The notes under the pieces are model-generated. The model was given only the letters and a program-made list of their open reading frames with translations. It was not told the origin of the DNA and did not search any database. This document shows positions 15,785-18,986 of a stretch of 18,986 nucleotides of DNA, in pieces. This stretch comes from Zeimonas sp039807785 (GTDB lineage: Bacteria > Pseudomonadota > Gammaproteobacteria > Burkholderiales > Burkholderiaceae_E). A program made the position numbers and the translations under genes. The stretch lies in assembly GCA_039807785.1 (NCBI GenBank), contig JBDHRX010000056.1, positions 1 to 18,986 on the forward strand, read 5' to 3'. Every line of letters starts with the position of its first letter. Position 1 is the first letter of the stretch.

Positions 15785-17002
15785 ATGGCGGGACCGCTCT
15801 CGCAGGTCAGGGTGCTGGACCTGAGCCGCGTGCTGGCAGGGCCGTGGGCCGGGCAGATCCTGGCGGACCTCGGGGCCGACGTGATCAAGGTCGAGCGACC
15901 GGGCACCGGCGACGACACGCGGACATGGGGCCCGCCCTTTCTCAGGGCGCATGACGGCACCGAGGTCGGGGCCGGTTATTTCCTGGCGGCGAACCGCGGC
16001 AAGCGATCCATCACCCTCGACCTCGGCACCCCCGAAGGGCAGGAGATCGTCCGCACGATCGCCGGACGGGCGGACGTGCTGCTCGAGAACTACAAGGTGG
16101 GAACGCTGGAGCGCTTCGGCCTGGGCTGGAAGGACCTCTCGGCGCTCAACGAGCGGCTGGTCTACTGCTCGATCACCGGGTTCGGCCAGTCGGGCCCGCG
16201 CGCTTCGCAGCCGGCCTACGACTTCCTGATCCAGGCCATGGGCGGATTGATGAGCGTCACGGGCGCCCCGGACGGCGAGCCCGGCGCAGGTCCGCAGAAA
16301 GTGGGCATCCCGATCATCGACCTGATCACCGGGGTGTACGCGGCCACCGCGGTCTGCGCGGCGCTGGCCGGGCGCGCCGCGACGGGCAAGGGCGAGTACA
16401 TCGATCTCGCGATGCTGGATGTCGGCGTGAACCTGCTGTCCAACCAGGCCATGAACAGCCTGATCTCGGGGAAGACGCCGCGCCGCACCGGCAACGCGCA
16501 CCCGAACATCCAGCCCCAGAAGGTCTACGCGTGCCGCGACGCCGACATCATCCTGGTCGTGGGTAACGATGCCCAGTTCGCGAGCCTGTGCGACGTCATG
16601 GGCATGCCGGAGTTGTCGGACGACGAGCGCTTCCGGACGAACGGCGCAAGGGTGAGGAACCAGGCGGCGCTGCAGCCGATCCTCGAAGCGGCCTTCGGCG
16701 CCGGCGATCGCGCGGACTGGTTGGCGCGCCTGACCGAAGCGGGGGTCCCCGCCGGCCCGATCAATACGATCCCCGAAGCCCTCGCGGAACCGCAGGTGCG
16801 CCACCGCGACATGGTGCGCGTCTACGAGCATCCTGCCGCCGGACCGGTTCCGCTCGTGATGAGCCCCTTCCGCTTCGGCGGCCGGGGAGCGAACCACGAG
16901 CGACCGCCCCCGGGGCTCGGCCAGCATACCGAGGAAGTGCTGGCCCAGTTCGGGATCGACCCTTCGGGCGTCGCCCGGCTGCGCCGGCGCGGCGTCGTCT
17001 GA
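15785..17002 (+). CDS. Family III CoA-transferase (CaiB/BaiF/Frc type)
   Basis: 405 residues, typical of the family. It moves CoA from a donor thioester (often succinyl-CoA) to a free carboxylate through an enzyme-bound aspartyl anhydride. Seen: MAGPLSQVRVLDLSRVLAGP (1-20), ADLGADVIKVERPGTGDD (27-44), NRGKRSITLDL (70-80), SITGFGQSGP (129-138) and PAYDFLIQAMGGLMSVTG (143-160), where Asp146 is the likely catalytic Asp. IDLAMLDV, TGNAHPNIQPQKVY and GVPAGPINTIPEAL follow. An upstream in-frame ATG at 15734 lies inside the Bug gene and is rejected; ATG 15785 has AGGAACGG just before it and matches the family start. It probably activates the acid delivered by the neighbouring Bug receptor (inference from adjacency). 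Confidence 0.93.
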   Translation: MAGPLSQVRVLDLSRVLAGPWAGQILADLGADVIKVERPGTGDDTRTWGPPFLRAHDGTEVGAGYFLAANRGKRSITLDLGTPEGQEIVRTIAGRADVLLENYKVGTLERFGLGWKDLSALNERLVYCSITGFGQSGPRASQPAYDFLIQAMGGLMSVTGAPDGEPGAGPQKVGIPIIDLITGVYAATAVCAALAGRAATGKGEYIDLAMLDVGVNLLSNQAMNSLISGKTPRRTGNAHPNIQPQKVYACRDADIILVVGNDAQFASLCDVMGMPELSDDERFRTNGARVRNQAALQPILEAAFGAGDRADWLARLTEAGVPAGPINTIPEALAEPQVRHRDMVRVYEHPAAGPVPLVMSPFRFGGRGANHERPPPGLGQHTEEVLAQFGIDPSGVARLRRRGVV

Positions 17003-17041
17003 GCACGATCGTCCGGCAGGCGCCCATCGGAATCCGGAAAC

Positions 17042-17047
17042 AGGAGG
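17042..17047 (+). promoter_or_regulatory. Shine-Dalgarno deciding a GTG start
   Basis: A perfect AGGAGG five bases before GTG 17053. No in-frame ATG exists near the expected N-terminus of the hydratase. Confidence 0.8.
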
Positions 17048-17052
17048 ACCAC

Positions 17053-17853
17053 GTGTCAGAGGAACTGTCGCGCCGGCTCGAGGCGCTCGCGCAGCTGAAG
17101 GTCGGCGTCGAGGACGGGGTCGCGCTGCTCGAGATGAACTTCCCCCCGGTCAATGCGCTGAGCCGGACCCTCGGCGAGGAAATCACCGCCACGCTCGACC
17201 TGATCTCGGAAACGGACGAGATCAGGGCGGTCGTCCTGACCGGCGCCGGAAAGGTCTTCTGCGCGGGCGCGGACCTGAAGGGTCGCAAGGACGTCATCAA
17301 GGGGCCGGGCGACCTCCCCGCGCATTCGCGGCGTACGCGGGAGTGCTTCCATACCCTCCGGGAGTGCAGCAAGCCCGTGATCGCCGCCGTCAACGGCGCG
17401 GCCCTGGGCGCGGGGCTCGCGATCGCGGCCTCGTGCGACATCATCGTCGTCGCGGAGACGGCGACCTTCGGCCTTCCCGAGATCGACGTCGGGCTGATGG
17501 GGGGCGCGAGTCACGCAATGCGGCTCTTCTCGCACTCGTTGCTGCGCCGGATGGTGCTGACCGGGCACCGCGTCCCCGGCCCCGAACTGTACCGCCTGGG
17601 CGTCGTGGAGGCCTGCGTTCCCGCCGCTCACGTGGTGCCGGAAGCGATGGAGATCGCGCGCGCCATCGCCTCGAAAAGCCCGGTGGCCGTCAAGCTGTCC
17701 AAGCAGACCCTCAACGCCATCGAGGACATGACGCTTCGCGACGGCTATCGCTACGAGCAGGACATGACCGCGGCGATCTCGAAGACCGAGGACGCGCGCG
17801 AGGCGCAGCGCGCATTCGCGGAGAAGCGGGCCCCCGTATTCGTGGGGCGATGA
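17053..17853 (+). CDS. Enoyl-CoA hydratase/isomerase family protein
   Basis: 266 residues from a GTG start. Crotonase fold: PPVNALS (31-37), VLTGAGKVFCAGADLKG (61-77, first oxyanion strand), KPVIAAVNGAALGAGLAIAASCDI (107-130, second) and TFGLPEIDVGLMGGASHAMRLF (138-159). Of the two Glu used by classical hydratases, the second is present (Glu143 in LPEI), but the first position, equivalent to Glu144 of the rat enzyme, is Ala123. Single-Glu members are often isomerases, hydrolases or other crotonase-fold enzymes, so plain hydratase activity is doubtful. It is the last gene of the hydrolase/Bug/CoA-transferase operon, 50 bases after the CoA-transferase. A GC hairpin follows the stop. Confidence 0.92.
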   Translation: MSEELSRRLEALAQLKVGVEDGVALLEMNFPPVNALSRTLGEEITATLDLISETDEIRAVVLTGAGKVFCAGADLKGRKDVIKGPGDLPAHSRRTRECFHTLRECSKPVIAAVNGAALGAGLAIAASCDIIVVAETATFGLPEIDVGLMGGASHAMRLFSHSLLRRMVLTGHRVPGPELYRLGVVEACVPAAHVVPEAMEIARAIASKSPVAVKLSKQTLNAIEDMTLRDGYRYEQDMTAAISKTEDAREAQRAFAEKRAPVFVGR

Positions 17854-17870
17854 GCGGCCGCGCCGGCCGC
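17854..17870. terminator. GC hairpin between convergent genes, possible bidirectional terminator
   Basis: GCGGCCG, loop CGC, CGGCCGC: a perfect 7-bp stem starting directly after the hydratase stop and 17 bases past the DUF2149 stop on the other strand. There is no T-run on either side, so it is not a canonical intrinsic terminator. Confidence 0.35.
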
Positions 17871-17886
17871 CGGCCCGATCCGCCCC

Positions 17887-18216
17887 CTATTGCCCGCCGC
17901 CCTCCGGCACGTACACCATCGTCCCGTCCTTCAGCCGGTACGCGACGCCGGCCTTCGAGCCCTCGCCCTGGCCGATCTTGCCGCTGGCCTGGTAGCGCTC
18001 GATCTTCTCCCCGTCCTTGATGACGATCTCCATGTCGGGCTGGCCGGGGTTCTTGATGACGGTGACGTTCTCCTGGGTGAACGGGTTCATCGGGTTGTTG
18101 GCCACCGCCAGCAGCAGCGCGGCGATGATCACCAGGAACACGTCGATCAGGTTGACCACCGACAGGATCGGGTCGTCGCCGTCCGGGTCGTCCATCAGTC
18201 GCATGCGCATGCTCAT
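17887..18216 (-). CDS. DUF2149 protein, ExbD-like single-pass membrane protein
   Basis: 109 residues. A cytoplasmic start with acidic DDPDGDDP (9-16) is followed by one membrane segment at about 20-39 (VNLIDVFLVIIAALLLAV). The rest is a small periplasmic domain ending YRLKDGTMVYVPEGG, the ending I associate with DUF2149. Asp25 in NLIDVFLVI sits like the essential Asp of ExbD/TolR (FIDVMLVLL), so it may be the proton-carrying residue. Its ATG overlaps the stop of the MotA/TolQ/ExbB-type gene (ATGA). I infer that the two form an ExbBD-like proton-driven pair. DUF2149 genes are known to sit with MotA-like and CobN-like genes. Function in this organism is undetermined. Confidence 0.82.
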   Translation of the reverse strand: MSMRMRLMDDPDGDDPILSVVNLIDVFLVIIAALLLAVANNPMNPFTQENVTVIKNPGQPDMEIVIKDGEKIERYQASGKIGQGEGSKAGVAYRLKDGTMVYVPEGGGQ

Positions 18217-18755
18217 TGCACGGCCTCCGCGGGCGAGGCGAGCGCGGGATCGAGGTGGGTGAGCGCGCCGGTCGCCGGGGTCATGTCCTTCTCGATCATG
18301 GCGAGGTCGTGCGCGTACCAGCGCCGCCGCACGTTGACGACCCAGTAGGTGATGGCCGCGGCGATCAGCGCGAGGATCACCGCCGAGAAGGCGACCATCA
18401 GGTTGCGCGAGACGTCGGCGAGCTGGCCGTCGGCGAGCGCCTTGAGCGCGGGACCCATCGGGATCATGGTGGCGACCAGGCCGAGCATCGGCGCGACGCG
18501 GGTGGCGATGCGCGCGAACTCGAGCCGCTGCACGGCGAGCGCCTCGAGCTCGGCGATGGACAGCGCCGGATGCGCCCGGCGCGCGGCGAACAGCTCGAAA
18601 CCGCGCTCGCGGCCCGCGCGCCGCTGCCAGGCCTGCCAGAGGAAGCCGCCCAGCGCATAGAAAGCGTAGAGGAAGAGCACCGCGATGGCCAGCAGAACGG
18701 GGAACAGGAACAGCTGGCTGATGTCGTACATCAGCGATTCGATCGGGTTGTTCAA
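18213..18755 (-). CDS. MotA/TolQ/ExbB proton-channel family protein
   Basis: 180 residues with three predicted membrane helices: about 14-38 (QLFLFPVLLAIAVLFLYAFYALGGF), 84-103 (ATRVAPMLGLVATMIPMGPA) and 118-141 (NLMVAFSAVILALIAAAITYWVVN). The P-x-LGL-x-x-T-x-x-x-M motif in helix 2 is the ExbB/TolQ signature. Between helices 1 and 2 lies a cytoplasmic segment with an ALSIAELEALAVQRLE helix. It starts at TTG 18755: a GAGGAG site is six bases upstream, and the TTG shares bases with the stop of the preceding gene (TTGA). The next in-frame ATG (18731) would cut residues 1-8. Acts in the inner membrane, probably with the DUF2149 protein, energising the product of the gene upstream. Confidence 0.9.
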   Translation of the reverse strand: MNNPIESLMYDISQLFLFPVLLAIAVLFLYAFYALGGFLWQAWQRRAGRERGFELFAARRAHPALSIAELEALAVQRLEFARIATRVAPMLGLVATMIPMGPALKALADGQLADVSRNLMVAFSAVILALIAAAITYWVVNVRRRWYAHDLAMIEKDMTPATGALTHLDPALASPAEAVQ

Positions 18756-18986
18756 AGCGGTCTCCTCGAGAAAGTAAGCGGATGGGCGGCCTGGCGGATC
18801 GCGCCGGCGGCGACCAGCGCGGCCAGCGCGAGCGCCAGCAGCAGCGCGGCCCGGTCGGCGGGCGTGTCGGCGGCGGGATCGACCCGCTCGAGCACCTGGC
18901 CCGTCACCTGCTGCGGCGCGGGGGCCGATTCGGGCTCCGGCTGCGGGGGCGGGTCGTCCGGCGGCCTGGCGGCCTCGGGCGGCTCG
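18752..18986 (-). CDS. C-terminal end of a membrane-anchored protein, possibly CobN-like chelatase (partial)
   Basis: The minus strand is open from the right edge to a TGA at 18754-18752: 77 codons. It reads as a proline/glutamate-rich linker (EPPEAARPPDDPPPQPEPE, then APAPQQ), a short VTGQVLERVDP segment, one hydrophobic helix (LLLALALAALVAAGAI) and a short basic tail ending SRRPL. The stop overlaps the TTG start of the channel gene (TTGA), so the two are coupled. CobN-like proteins of MotA/DUF2149 clusters (HmuS-type haem dechelatases) can end in a linker plus a C-terminal membrane anchor, so that is the leading guess, from context. No catalytic domain is in the window; any C-terminally anchored protein would fit the visible part. 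Confidence 0.6.
   Translation of the reverse strand, partial: EPPEAARPPDDPPPQPEPESAPAPQQVTGQVLERVDPAADTPADRAALLLALALAALVAAGAIRQAAHPLTFSRRPL
18762..18767 (-). promoter_or_regulatory. Shine-Dalgarno deciding a TTG start
   Basis: GAGGAG on the minus strand, six bases before TTG 18755, within the last codons of the upstream gene. Confidence 0.7.

Overview
The window is uniformly GC-rich, with tightly packed, translationally coupled genes. It carries two solute-binding proteins of the Bug (tripartite tricarboxylate transporter) family, glmU directly followed by glmS, and a DUF6279-type lipoprotein. Together these suggest a betaproteobacterium, most likely Burkholderiales; this is inferred from gene content, not from a phylogeny. 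No tRNA, rRNA, CRISPR array, insertion sequence or integrase was seen.

Layout. (1) Positions 1-4063: a partial lipoprotein gene on the minus strand, divergent from glmU and glmS (UDP-N-acetylglucosamine synthesis). (2) Positions 4091-9296, minus strand: a five-gene catabolic-looking operon transcribed as nitrilase, ketopantoate-reductase-like enzyme, tartrate/D-malate-dehydrogenase-like enzyme, octopine/nopaline-dehydrogenase-like enzyme and Bug binding protein. A divergent GntR/FCD regulator (9399-10187) faces it. The 102-base gap between them holds a TTGACA-N17-TATCTT promoter and a perfect TTGTATACAA palindrome. (3) Positions 10197-17853: a LysR regulator and a fused double acyl-CoA dehydrogenase on the minus strand, divergent from a plus-strand operon of alpha/beta hydrolase, second Bug protein, family III CoA-transferase and enoyl-CoA hydratase/isomerase. 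The 286-base divergent gap has a perfect 22-bp palindrome. (4) Positions 17887-18986, minus strand: three overlapping genes. These are a C-terminal fragment with a proline-rich linker and a membrane anchor, a MotA/TolQ/ExbB-type channel protein and a DUF2149 protein whose membrane segment starts with an ExbD-like Asp.

How they may work together. Region 2 looks like a substrate-inducible route in which a periplasmic receptor captures a carboxylate. A nitrilase and three NAD(P)-dependent oxidoreductases of different folds would then process a nitrile, hydroxy acid or opine-like compound; the substrate cannot be named from sequence. Region 3 looks like uptake of an organic acid, CoA transfer, dehydrogenation, hydration or isomerisation, and hydrolysis. 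Region 4 resembles an ExbB/ExbD-like energising pair next to what may be the end of a CobN-like (HmuS-type) chelatase. The nitrilase/opine-dehydrogenase operon and the ExbBD-like trio are the best candidates for undescribed biology.
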